A stretch of 7,768 nucleotides of DNA from Rhodospirillales bacterium (GCA_021775275.1 JAJFIE010000285.1:1-7768); one strand, 5' to 3'; shown: positions 1 to 6,798, counted from the stretch's first letter. Numbers and translations: made by a program. The notes: generated by a model not told the origin, from the letters alone.

Positions 1-180
<180 letters not shown>

Positions 181-182
<2 letters not shown>

Positions 183-187
183 GGTGG
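181..187 (+). promoter_or_regulatory. Shine-Dalgarno AAGGTGG for the nicotinate phosphoribosyltransferase gene
   Basis: AAGGTGG lies 9 nt before the ATG at 197 and overlaps the TAA stop (180-182) of the DAHP synthase gene. It supports the 197 start. The overlap would let ribosomes finishing the upstream gene restart here, consistent with translational coupling. Confidence 0.6.
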
Positions 188-196
188 TTTCGGGCC

Positions 197-1351
197 ATGA
201 GCGATAAGGATAAAAGTAACGGCAAAACAGGAAACGGGGTTAGCGACGCCTTTGTCGAAGCATGGGCCGACAACTATTTCCTGAAGACCCGATCCATTGT
301 CAGCCATTTTGGCGACATACCGGTGACCTATGCCGTGTTCATGCGCCGCCCGGTGCTGTTTACGCCACGCCTGATGATCGAATGGCTGGAGAAAATGGCG
401 GTGGAACGGGGCGCCGAATTCAAGATCGAGCCGAACTATCAGGAAGGCGACTGGGTTGGTGCGGGCGAGCCTCTGATGTACATTTCCGGCCCGTTCGTTC
501 ATCTGGTCGACCTGGAAACCATCTACCTGCAAAAACTGGGCGCCGCATGTGTCGCCGCCTATAACGCCTATACCATGTGTATGGGCCTGCCCAACGTTGC
601 GTTCCTGGCCATGGATTGCCGCCATTGCGCCGGTACGGAAATGGCTGAAATGATGGCCTATGCCGCATCCGTTGGTTCCGAAGCGGCACGGCGGCGCGCC
701 AATGTAAAAGGCTTTGTCGCCAATGCAACCAATGCCACCGCGCATTTTTTTGGCCAGGATAGTGGCAAGGGCACCATGCCCCATGCTGTCATAGGGTATG
801 CAGGTTCAACAATTCGCGCGGCTGAAATGTACGTTGAAGTCTTTCCCGACAGTCCCCTCACGGTACTGGTCGATTATTACGGGCTTGAGGTCACGGACGC
901 CCTGACGGTATGCCACCGCTTCCACGACAAGGCTATGGCCGGCGACATCACCGTCAGACTCGATACCCATGGCGGACGGTTTATCGAGGGCCTTGACCCG
1001 CAACGTTCCTACGCCGTTCTTGAACGCCACGTCCCGGACGCCATTCGCCGCTACAGAAACGAGATGGAGTTGCGGTTTCTCACCGGTACCGGTGTCTCCG
1101 CCGCCGCCATCTATCATATGCGCGAACAACTGGATCAGGCCGGATATACCAGCGTCAAGATTCTTGTATCATCCGGGTTTGGCGTCAACAAATGCAAGGT
1201 TATGGCCGACCTGGATGCCCCCATTGATATGGTAGGAACCGGCTCGTTTCTGCCGGATAACTGGCCCGAGACTTATGCGACAGCAGATGTCGTTTCCTAC
1301 GATGGCCGTCCGTCCGTTAAAGTTGGTCGAGAGTTCCTGTTACAGAAATAA
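197..1351 (+). CDS. pncB: Nicotinate phosphoribosyltransferase family protein (NAD salvage)
   Basis: The 384-residue protein is predicted to join nicotinate and PRPP to give nicotinate mononucleotide, the entry of the Preiss-Handler NAD salvage route, in the cytoplasm. The N-terminal part (about 20-120) resembles the mixed alpha/beta domain of the family, with DNYFLKTRSIVSHFGD near 25-40. The barrel follows with GTMPHAVIG (192-200), whose His196 fits the phosphorylated histidine of NAPRTases. Further motifs are RLDTHGG (254-260, equivalent to the RxDSG phosphoribosyl loop), SSGFGVNK (325-332) and MVGTGSFLP (345-353). The motifs resemble the shorter, archaeal-like NAPRTase subgroup more than E. 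coli PncB, so the symbol is functional rather than orthology-based. No signal peptide or membrane segment is seen. It sits 14 bp after the DAHP synthase gene, probably in one operon, and converges on the minus-strand unknown gene. The family is secure; substrate preference (nicotinate or a related base) is inferred. Confidence 0.88.
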   Translation: MSDKDKSNGKTGNGVSDAFVEAWADNYFLKTRSIVSHFGDIPVTYAVFMRRPVLFTPRLMIEWLEKMAVERGAEFKIEPNYQEGDWVGAGEPLMYISGPFVHLVDLETIYLQKLGAACVAAYNAYTMCMGLPNVAFLAMDCRHCAGTEMAEMMAYAASVGSEAARRRANVKGFVANATNATAHFFGQDSGKGTMPHAVIGYAGSTIRAAEMYVEVFPDSPLTVLVDYYGLEVTDALTVCHRFHDKAMAGDITVRLDTHGGRFIEGLDPQRSYAVLERHVPDAIRRYRNEMELRFLTGTGVSAAAIYHMREQLDQAGYTSVKILVSSGFGVNKCKVMADLDAPIDMVGTGSFLPDNWPETYATADVVSYDGRPSVKVGREFLLQK

Positions 1352-1359
1352 CAAGCGAC

Positions 1360-2490
1360 CTACTCGCCTGATCGCAAAGCATCGCGATGCTGTTGAATTT
1401 TATCCACGACTTCCAAAATAAGCTCCAGTGACTCAACGCCATAGCGTTTGGTTACCCGCATTCGTCCCATGTCATCTTCAAGTGTCTTTTCCATTTCCAC
1501 GAACAGGGCTTCCACCAGCAATGCCAGTCCGGTGTCTGACAATCGCCAATCGCCCCCGGGCGCCCCGGATGCCACGGGGGCCAGATGACCATTGATCACC
1601 GATAACATCCATTCCAGCCGCCGTTCCAGATCGACAAAGTGGGGGGCAATTTCCACAACCAGATCGCGGAGCATATGTTTTGTCCGCGGATCCTCATAGA
1701 CGGTTTCCCATTCAAAATCATCTTTCAGGTCATCGCGCACGCGCTGCATGACCAGATAGGCGTCCTGCTCCAGTTGCTCAATTTTCTCGTGCCCGCTCAT
1801 CATCCGGATTGCCACAAATACCCCTGACAAAGCCCGACGCGATATGACTTCGGGGTTTTTAACAGCCTCCGCATCGTCGCCTAGCAGATGTGAAAACTGT
1901 TTCACCAGGATGCGATCAAAGGCATTGATCCGTTCAGGATCCCACTGCATCTGCGCATGGGATTCGGCATACATGTTCATGGTCCTGGAAATACTGGATG
2001 CCAGCTTTTCCGTTTGCCGATGGAAAGAGGCGCTCAAGGCTTCAATATCCTGTGCCAGCAGATGACCACCGCGACGATCCGCCATTCCTTTCAGCGCCCC
2101 GATGAAACCGCCGACCACCTTTTCTGCGATGACCTTGCCGTGACCTTCGGCGTCGGCAGGCGCGATCTTCTTGGCCTTTGCTTTGGGCTTGGGCGCAGGT
2201 TTGGGGGTGGGCCTGGGCTGTGCCTGTGGTTTTGGTGGAGCAGAAGCTGGCGCCGCCGCCTGGGATTTTGCCCGGGGCTGAGGTTGTGGTTGCGGTCGGG
2301 GTTGAGGCTGAGGTGAAACGGATTTCGGTACGGGTGGCGGCGCCTCCTCGGGCATGCTCTCCGGTTTTTCTTCGGACGCGCTCTTGTGATAGCCACCCTT
2401 GCCCGGCGCAAATACTTCAACCGTCTGGGTCGCGGCACCCTCGACTTGATCCGATGCTCGTTCAGTTTCGGCCATCTTGTCTGCCATCAT
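1360..2490 (-). CDS. Hypothetical protein with Pro-rich disordered N-terminal region and helical C-terminal domain
   Basis: I do not recognise this 376-residue protein. Residues 1-46 are polar. Residues 47-112 are low-complexity Pro/Ala/Lys/Gln, including a PQPQPRPQPQPQPR stretch (60-73) and a Lys/Pro/Ala stretch (97-108), probably disordered. From about 115 to 376 the sequence looks mostly helical and acidic/basic mixed, with no transmembrane segment and no signal peptide; a Gly/Ala-containing patch VVGGFIGALKGMADRRGGH lies at about 124-142. Length, codon use and lack of stops over 1.1 kb support a real gene, and the opposite-strand frames are only fragments. Starts are possible at Met1 (2490), Met2 (2487) and Met6 (2475). 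AAGGA touches Met1, so Met2 or Met6 may be the true start; a TGA in frame two codons upstream limits extension. The gene is divergent from gltX and ends 8 bp from the stop of the NAPRT gene. A long flexible linker joined to a folded domain suggests a scaffold or partner-binding role, but this is inference only. Confidence 0.8.
   Translation of the reverse strand: MMADKMAETERASDQVEGAATQTVEVFAPGKGGYHKSASEEKPESMPEEAPPPVPKSVSPQPQPRPQPQPQPRAKSQAAAPASAPPKPQAQPRPTPKPAPKPKAKAKKIAPADAEGHGKVIAEKVVGGFIGALKGMADRRGGHLLAQDIEALSASFHRQTEKLASSISRTMNMYAESHAQMQWDPERINAFDRILVKQFSHLLGDDAEAVKNPEVISRRALSGVFVAIRMMSGHEKIEQLEQDAYLVMQRVRDDLKDDFEWETVYEDPRTKHMLRDLVVEIAPHFVDLERRLEWMLSVINGHLAPVASGAPGGDWRLSDTGLALLVEALFVEMEKTLEDDMGRMRVTKRYGVESLELILEVVDKIQQHRDALRSGE
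1378..1391. repeat. 14-bp perfect palindrome at the convergent gene ends
   Basis: AGCATCGCGATGCT equals its own reverse complement. It lies inside the last codons of the minus-strand unknown gene, about 27 bp past the stop of the convergent NAPRT gene. As RNA it could form a 5-bp stem with a CGCG loop on either transcript, but no convincing T tract follows on either side, so I do not call it a terminator. It may simply be coding sequence. Confidence 0.4.
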
Positions 2491-2493
2491 CCT

Positions 2494-2535
2494 TCAAGGA
2501 TACGTGTATCGCCTTGAATCCTCTACAGGATTCAT
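2494..2535 (-). CDS. Possible 13-codon upstream ORF (leader peptide) before the unknown gene
   Basis: An ATG at 2535 opens MNPVEDSRRYTYP and stops at TGA (2496-2494). It is preceded by GGGAGGAT, a strong Shine-Dalgarno core but only about 2 nt from the ATG. The ORF is in the same frame as the 376-residue protein, separated from its Met1 only by the TGA and one AGG codon. It could be a leader peptide that couples translation to the main gene. It could equally be a fortuitous short frame, or the remnant of a longer N-terminus. The peptide shows no run of one amino acid that would mark a classical attenuator. Confidence 0.22.
   Translation of the reverse strand: MNPVEDSRRYTYP
2515..2534. promoter_or_regulatory. 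8-bp inverted repeat TGAATCCT-N4-AGGATTCA (operator or RNA hairpin)
   Basis: A perfect inverted repeat has arms 2515-2522 and 2527-2534 and a 4-nt loop. It lies downstream of the predicted start of the minus-strand transcript and upstream of both candidate start codons of that gene. It could be a dyad operator in the divergent promoter region or the strongest stem of the leader RNA. Its right arm overlaps the ATG of the small upstream ORF. Confidence 0.4.
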
Positions 2536-2560
2536 ATCCTCCCTCACATACGCCAATGGA

Positions 2561-2588
2561 ATTAAAAGCACGTTAAATTCGCTGGCAA
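2561..2588 (-). promoter_or_regulatory. Sigma70-like promoter for the minus-strand unknown gene
   Basis: On the minus strand TTGCCA (2588-2583, 5 of 6 to TTGACA) is followed by a 16-bp spacer and TTTAAT (2566-2561, 5 of 6 to TATAAT). Transcription would begin near 2554, giving a leader of about 60 nt before the gene start at 2490. The box match is good by eye, but spacing and strength are untested. Confidence 0.5.
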
Positions 2589-2595
2589 GGCTGCG

Positions 2596-2624
2596 TTGAC
2601 ACGCGGCGAGCCACTGCATAGGGT
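2596..2624 (+). promoter_or_regulatory. Sigma70-like promoter for gltX-cysS
   Basis: A perfect TTGACA (2596-2601) is followed by 17 bp and TAGGGT (2619-2624, 3 of 6 to TATAAT). A start near 2631 would leave a leader of about 54 nt before gltX. The -35 box lies 7 bp from the -35 box of the opposing promoter, so the two polymerase sites are back to back and may compete. Confidence 0.45.
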
Positions 2625-2645
2625 GCCGCCCGCCATGTCTGTAAA

Positions 2646-2670
2646 ATTTACCCGGAAGTCCATGGTAAAT
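2646..2670 (+). promoter_or_regulatory. Inverted repeat in the gltX leader, just before the ribosome-binding site
   Basis: ATTTACC (2646-2652) and GGTAAAT (2664-2670) are perfect complements around an 11-nt loop. The stem ends 4 nt before the GAGGAA Shine-Dalgarno (2675-2680). The stem is short and AT-rich, so any effect on initiation is uncertain. Confidence 0.25.
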
Positions 2671-2674
2671 AAAC

Positions 2675-2680
2675 GAGGAA
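2675..2680 (+). promoter_or_regulatory. Shine-Dalgarno GAGGAA for gltX
   Basis: GAGGAA ends 4 nt before the ATG at 2685. It agrees with the conserved N-terminus of glutamyl-tRNA synthetases starting at that codon. Confidence 0.6.
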
Positions 2681-2684
2681 TTCT

Positions 2685-4031
2685 ATGACCCCGACGGTCC
2701 GATTTGCGCCAAGCCCGACTGGCCTGCTTCATGTGGGGAATGCCCGCATGGCGCTGGTCAACTGGCTCTATGCCAGAAAACTGGGCGGCAAGGCTATCCT
2801 GCGGCTGGATGACACGGATCAGGAACGCTCCACACAGGAATTTGCTGACGCCATTCAGGCCGATCTGAAGTGGCTGGGCCTCGATTGGGATGCGGTTGAA
2901 CGACAATCTGCCCGCTTCGACGCCTATGATGCGGCGTTTGAGCGCCTGAAGTCCGGTGGGCGGCTTTACGCATGCTACGAGACGCCCGACGAACTGGATT
3001 ACAAGCGCAAACGTCAACTGCGCGCCGGAAAGCCCCCGGTTTATGACCGTGCCGGTCTGACGGTCACGGATGAGCAGAAGTCGGCCTATGAAGCCGAAGG
3101 CCGCTCGCCACATTGGCGTTTCAAGCTCAATCACACAGAAATCGAGTTCGATGATCTGGTGCGTGGCCCGGTCCATTTCCACGGGGAAAACCTGTCAGAT
3201 CCGGTGCTGGTCCGGGGTGACGGAACGTATCTCTATATGATGCCGTCCGCCGTGGATGATATAGACATGGGCGTCACCCATGTGGTGCGGGGTGAAGATC
3301 ATGTCTCGAACTCCGCCATTCAAATCCAGTTATTCGCCGCGCTGGGCGCATCGGTGCCAACCTTTGCGCATCTGCCCCTGATGACCGACGCAGGCGGCGA
3401 TGGCCTGTCAAAACGCCTGGGCTCCCTCAGCCTCGGCGATTTGCGCGAGCAGGGCGTCGAAGCCATGGCGATCAATAGCCTGCTCGCCCACCTGGGCACG
3501 TCCGACGATATTGATCCGTTCACAGACCTGCCAAGTCTGGTGAATACCTTCGACATTGCGCATTTCAGTCGGGCCACACCGAAGTTCGATCCTGACCGGC
3601 TGTGGGCGCTCAACGCCCGGCTGCTGCATGCCATGCCTTACGATACGGTCGCCAACCGCCTGACCGGGATGGGGCTTGCCCATGCCGACGCCAGATTCTG
3701 GGACGCCATCCGCTCGAACCTCGAAAAACTGAGTGACAGCACAGTGTGGCACGATGTGTGTTTTTCCACCGTGACCCCTTCTATCTTGGCAGGCGACGAT
3801 GCCTTCCTCGTGGATGCGGTTGTCTGTCTGCCAGCGGAACCATGGGATGAAACCACATGGAACACATGGACAACTCAAGTCAAGGAAGCTTCCGGCCGCA
3901 AGGGGAAAATGCTCTTCATGCCCCTGCGTCTGGCGCTGACCGGGCTGGATCATGGACCGGAACTGAAGAACCTGTTACCCATCATCGGACGCGAGCGCGC
4001 GGCGGCCCGGCTTGCCGGAAATGCCGCCTGA
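2685..4031 (+). CDS. gltX: Glutamyl-tRNA synthetase (zinc-less class I GluRS)
   Basis: The 448-residue enzyme attaches glutamate to tRNA using ATP, in the cytoplasm. The Rossmann fold begins at once with VRFAPSPTG (5-13) and the HIGH-type signature HVGNA (16-20). ILRLDDTD (38-45) and RGEDH (202-206) follow, then the KMSKS-type loop LSKRLG (241-246). The helical anticodon-binding half runs to the end, closing with [17 protein letters not shown], a usual late motif. Where E. coli GluRS has a four-ligand zinc knuckle, this one has [10 protein letters not shown] (95-104) with a single Cys97, so the zinc is absent, as in many alphaproteobacterial GluRS. Length is normal. Many alphaproteobacteria carry two gltX copies, one of which may also charge tRNA-Gln for amidation by GatCAB; whether this copy does cannot be read here. 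It is followed by cysS after 22 bp and is probably cotranscribed from the TTGACA promoter upstream. Confidence 0.96.
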   Translation: MTPTVRFAPSPTGLLHVGNARMALVNWLYARKLGGKAILRLDDTDQERSTQEFADAIQADLKWLGLDWDAVERQSARFDAYDAAFERLKSGGRLYACYETPDELDYKRKRQLRAGKPPVYDRAGLTVTDEQKSAYEAEGRSPHWRFKLNHTEIEFDDLVRGPVHFHGENLSDPVLVRGDGTYLYMMPSAVDDIDMGVTHVVRGEDHVSNSAIQIQLFAALGASVPTFAHLPLMTDAGGDGLSKRLGSLSLGDLREQGVEAMAINSLLAHLGTSDDIDPFTDLPSLVNTFDIAHFSRATPKFDPDRLWALNARLLHAMPYDTVANRLTGMGLAHADARFWDAIRSNLEKLSDSTVWHDVCFSTVTPSILAGDDAFLVDAVVCLPAEPWDETTWNTWTTQVKEASGRKGKMLFMPLRLALTGLDHGPELKNLLPIIGRERAAARLAGNAA

Positions 4032-4053
4032 TTATTCACCTGATTGCCTGACC

Positions 4054-5400
4054 ATGACCCTTTTCATTCATAATACGCTGAGCCGGAAAAAAGAGGCCTT
4101 TGAGCCCCTGAATCCCGACCATGTCGGCATATATGTGTGCGGGCCGACGGTCTATGACTATGCCCATATCGGCAACGCCCGACCTGTTGTTGTGTTCGAT
4201 GTTCTGACGCGGTTATTGCGCAGGTTTTATCCGAAAGTCACCTACGTTCGCAACATCACGGACATTGACGACAAGATCAATGCGGCGTCCCGTGAAACCG
4301 GCGAAGACATTCGTTCCATCACCGACCGCACGGCCAAAGTCTACCATGACGACATGGCGGCACTGGGTGCATTACCGCCGGATGTGGAACCACGGGCAAC
4401 CGATCATGTGGCGCAAATGATCACTATGACCGAGCAACTTATCGAGACCGGCAACGCCTATGAGGCCGAAGGTCATGTGCTGTTTAATGTGCCCAGCATG
4501 CCGGAATATGGGCGTCTGTCCGGTCACAGCCGTGATGAGCTGATCGCCGGGGCCCGCATTGACGTGGCGCCCTACAAGAAGGACCCGGCAGACTTCGTTT
4601 TGTGGAAGCCATCAGATGCCGATACACCGGGCTGGGATAGTCCATGGGGTCGCGGACGACCGGGTTGGCACATTGAGTGTTCGGCCATGTCACAAGAATA
4701 TCTGGGGACCGAGTTCGACATTCATGGCGGCGGGCAGGATTTGATTTTCCCGCACCATGAAAATGAACTGGCGCAGAGCCGCTGCGCCAATCATTCAGAC
4801 CGCATGGCTAAATACTGGATGCACAATGGCTATCTGATGGCAGAGGGCGAAAAGATGTCCAAGTCGCTGGGCAACTTCTACACCGTGCATGATCTGCTGG
4901 ATGAATTCCCCGGCGAAGCCATCCGGCTGGCGTTATTGCAGACCCATTATCGCCAACCTATGGATTTCACCAAAGACGGCATTGCCGACGCGCGCCGGAC
5001 GCTGGACAAATGGCACCGCATTGCAGGCGACGTGACAGCAGCGGGCGAAGATATGCCCCAAGACCTCATTGACGCGCTGTCGGATGATCTGAACACGCCC
5101 AAAGCCATTGCCGAGCTCCACCGGCTGGCGGGCAAAGGAACCGATAATGCCCGTCGCGCTCTGAAAGCCGGAGCAAACTTCATGGGACTGATGGGCGAGA
5201 CCGCTGACGACTGGTTCAAATGGTCCCCGGCCACCGCCTCAGACGTGGATGAAGCCGCCATTGACGCCCTGATAACCGAGCGGAATGATGCCCGGGCCAA
5301 CAAGGATTTTACCCGCGCCGACGAAATCCGCGACCAGTTGACGGCACAGGGCATTGTGCTGGAAGACGCTGCTGGCGGCACGACATGGAAGCGTGGCTGA
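4054..5400 (+). CDS. cysS: Cysteinyl-tRNA synthetase
   Basis: The 448-residue class I synthetase charges tRNA-Cys with cysteine. Zinc that selects the cysteine thiol would be held by Cys29 (YVCGPTVYD), Cys209 (WHIECSAMS), His234 and Glu238 (HHENELAQSRC), all present at the usual spacing. The HIGH-type motif is HIGNA (38-42) and KMSKS is intact (267-271). The C-terminal half has the family's helical region (RRTLDKWHRI, DLNTPKA) and ends in the DEIRDQLTAQGIVLEDAAGGTTWKR-type tail. I chose the ATG at 4054 because MTLFIHNTLSRKKE matches the family N-terminus. A TTG at 4012 and an ATG at 4021 lie in frame but would overlap the end of gltX and add non-conserved residues. The Shine-Dalgarno for 4054 is weak, so translation may depend on coupling to gltX, whose stop is 22 bp before. 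No clear terminator follows. Confidence 0.97.
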   Translation: MTLFIHNTLSRKKEAFEPLNPDHVGIYVCGPTVYDYAHIGNARPVVVFDVLTRLLRRFYPKVTYVRNITDIDDKINAASRETGEDIRSITDRTAKVYHDDMAALGALPPDVEPRATDHVAQMITMTEQLIETGNAYEAEGHVLFNVPSMPEYGRLSGHSRDELIAGARIDVAPYKKDPADFVLWKPSDADTPGWDSPWGRGRPGWHIECSAMSQEYLGTEFDIHGGGQDLIFPHHENELAQSRCANHSDRMAKYWMHNGYLMAEGEKMSKSLGNFYTVHDLLDEFPGEAIRLALLQTHYRQPMDFTKDGIADARRTLDKWHRIAGDVTAAGEDMPQDLIDALSDDLNTPKAIAELHRLAGKGTDNARRALKAGANFMGLMGETADDWFKWSPATASDVDEAAIDALITERNDARANKDFTRADEIRDQLTAQGIVLEDAAGGTTWKRG

Positions 5401-5453
5401 CACCAGCGCGTTCTCGCCTCACGACAATGAAAATTATTTGCTGATTCCCCGCA

Positions 5454-5475
5454 ATATTGTCGCTTGGCCCAATAT
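5454..5475. repeat. Short inverted repeat ATATTG-N10-CAATAT upstream of the MFS gene
   Basis: Arms 5454-5459 and 5470-5475 are perfect 6-bp complements with a 10-bp centre, one helical turn apart. They lie in the 134-bp gap between cysS and the transporter. The spacing would suit a dimeric regulator, but 6-bp arms are short enough to be chance. The rest of the gap shows only a lone TTGACG (5479-5484) without a convincing -10 box, and no terminator for cysS. Confidence 0.25.
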
Positions 5476-5534
5476 GCGTTGACGGATAGCGTTATGTCAT
5501 CGCGATTCAGATCAACCGAAAAGACTTAAATACC

Positions 5535-6773
5535 ATGCGCACCACGCTTGCCTCTATTACCGCGCTGCTGCTTGGTGCTTTTTTGATGCTGGTTGGCAGC
5601 GGCCTGACCAACACCCTGATCCCGGTTCGCGCTGACATTGCCGAGTTTTCACCCATTTCTATCGGTTTCATCGGCACCGGCCAGTTCGTCGGATTTGTGC
5701 TCGGTTGTCTGATCTGCCCGCTGGCGGTTCGCCGGGCGGGTCACATCCGTTCCTTCGCCACTTTCGCCGGGATTGCTGCCTGCTCCATCTTGATTTTGCC
5801 CATTGCGCTCAGCCCCTACACATGGCCCGTTCTGCGCGGCATCTTCGGGTTCTGTTATGCTGGCCTGTTCATGGTTATTGAAAGCTGGCTTAACGAACGG
5901 GCGACCAATGAATACCGCGGTCGGATTTTTTCCATTTACCAGGTCGTCGCCTTGCTCGGCGCACTGGCCGGGCAACAGTTTCTCGCACTCGGACAGGTGG
6001 ACAGTTTTGAGCTGTTTTCCTATGCAACCATCCTGTTGACGCTGGCCCTCGTTCCCGTAGCGTTGACGGCAAGCAGGGCGCCTGCGCCATTGCAAACGGT
6101 GCGGCCGCGTATTCTCTGGTTAATCAAGCAATCGCCCATGGCGGTAATCGGCTGCGCACTGGTCGGAATGGCCAACGGCGCGCTATGGAGCATGGGGCCG
6201 GTGTTTGCCCACAAGCAGGGGCTTTCGATAACCGAGGTCGGCTGGTTCATGAGTGCGGTTATCGCCGGTGGCGCGTTGACCCAGTGGCCCATCGGCCGGA
6301 TTTCGGACAGGTTCGACCGCCGCTGGGTGATCATCGGCGCATCATCGGCAGCGGCTGTGATTGGGCTATCCTTTTTCCTTATACCGAATTCCGAACTCCC
6401 TGTTCTACTTATAAAGACAGCCTGTTATGGCGGGTTTGCGCTGGTGCTGTATTCCCTTTGCGTCGCCCACGTCAATGATCTGGTTGAACCGGAAGATTTC
6501 ATCCACGTCAGCAGCGGTATGTTGTTGATGTTTGGCGCCGGGGCCATTGGCGGCCCCGTGTTTGCATCCGCCTTGATGGATGCAACCAGTTACAATAGCC
6601 TGTTTCTGTTTACCGCAGGATGTCACGCCTCAATCGCGCTGTTTTCCGTCTACCGCCTGTTCATTCGCCCGCGTACGCTTTCCGATGATCGTGAGCCATT
6701 TGTCGTCAGCATGCCACGCCCGTCACCCGTTGTTTCCAGCCTCGACCCGCGCGCCGACATCCCGGAGAATTGA
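5535..6773 (+). CDS. MFS transporter, YcaD-like family
   Basis: The 412-residue protein is a predicted inner-membrane carrier of the major facilitator superfamily. About twelve hydrophobic segments can be drawn, near residues 8-30, 42-62, 75-93, 98-117, 133-151, 159-178, 203-222, 236-254, 264-283, 288-311, 325-346 and 355-376. A basic loop around 179-200 separates the halves. The motif A equivalent of the second half is GRISDRFDRR (254-263); the first-half copy is degenerate (CPLAVRRAGH). ESWLNERATNEYRGR (116-130) is the hallmark stretch of YcaD-like MFS proteins, a group with no settled substrate. The C-terminal 35 residues are a Pro-rich cytoplasmic tail. The ATG at 5535 begins directly with the first membrane helix; its Shine-Dalgarno is poor. 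It follows cysS after 134 bp and precedes the 104-residue gene by 37 bp. The transported compound cannot be predicted. Confidence 0.9.
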   Translation: MRTTLASITALLLGAFLMLVGSGLTNTLIPVRADIAEFSPISIGFIGTGQFVGFVLGCLICPLAVRRAGHIRSFATFAGIAACSILILPIALSPYTWPVLRGIFGFCYAGLFMVIESWLNERATNEYRGRIFSIYQVVALLGALAGQQFLALGQVDSFELFSYATILLTLALVPVALTASRAPAPLQTVRPRILWLIKQSPMAVIGCALVGMANGALWSMGPVFAHKQGLSITEVGWFMSAVIAGGALTQWPIGRISDRFDRRWVIIGASSAAAVIGLSFFLIPNSELPVLLIKTACYGGFALVLYSLCVAHVNDLVEPEDFIHVSSGMLLMFGAGAIGGPVFASALMDATSYNSLFLFTAGCHASIALFSVYRLFIRPRTLSDDREPFVVSMPRPSPVVSSLDPRADIPEN

Positions 6774-6798
6774 CACACCCACCATACTGGACTGATAT
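6770..6798 (+). promoter_or_regulatory. Candidate promoter of the 104-residue gene, overlapping the MFS stop codon
   Basis: A perfect TTGACA (6770-6775) contains the TGA stop of the MFS gene. Seventeen bases later is TGATAT (6793-6798), a weak -10 match (3 of 6). A start near 6805 would leave a leader of only about 6 nt before the ATG at 6811. The -35 match may be chance. Confidence 0.28.

Larger units (their letters stand above)
2489..2540 (-). promoter_or_regulatory. 5' leader with alternating AGGAT / ATCCT segments (possible competing hairpins)
   Basis: Read on the minus strand, the leader of the unknown gene carries AGGAT (2540-2536), ATCCT (2531-2527), AGGAT (2522-2518), ATCCT (2501-2497) and AGGAT (2493-2489). 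Each segment can pair with its neighbours, so several hairpins are mutually exclusive. The first copy lies in the Shine-Dalgarno of a small upstream ORF and the last in the Shine-Dalgarno/start codon of the main gene. This arrangement would suit translational or attenuation-type control. The repeats are seen directly; the regulatory role is inferred, and repeated Shine-Dalgarno-like words could arise by chance. Confidence 0.4.

Noticed and set aside
2155..2352. Tandem DNA repeat array
   Set aside because: The repetitive look comes from Pro-Gln/Pro-Lys codons in a low-complexity protein segment. No exact repeat unit persists beyond a few codons.
2178..2576. 132-codon plus-strand frame over the Pro-rich region
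   Set aside because: It is the complement of the Pro/Gln/Lys-rich codons of the minus-strand gene, giving a Val/Ala/Trp-rich artefact, and it runs through the divergent promoter region.
2562..3182. 206-codon minus-strand frame opposite the start of gltX
   Set aside because: It covers both divergent promoters and the conserved N-terminus of gltX, and the protein resembles nothing.
4012..4053. Upstream TTG/ATG starts for cysS overlapping gltX
   Set aside because: The extra residues are not part of the CysRS family N-terminus, which begins exactly at the ATG at 4054.
5401..5534. Terminator for cysS or strong promoter for the MFS gene
   Set aside because: No GC-rich stem with a T tract is present. 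The only -35-like word, TTGACG at 5479-5484, has no acceptable -10 box at 16-18 bp.
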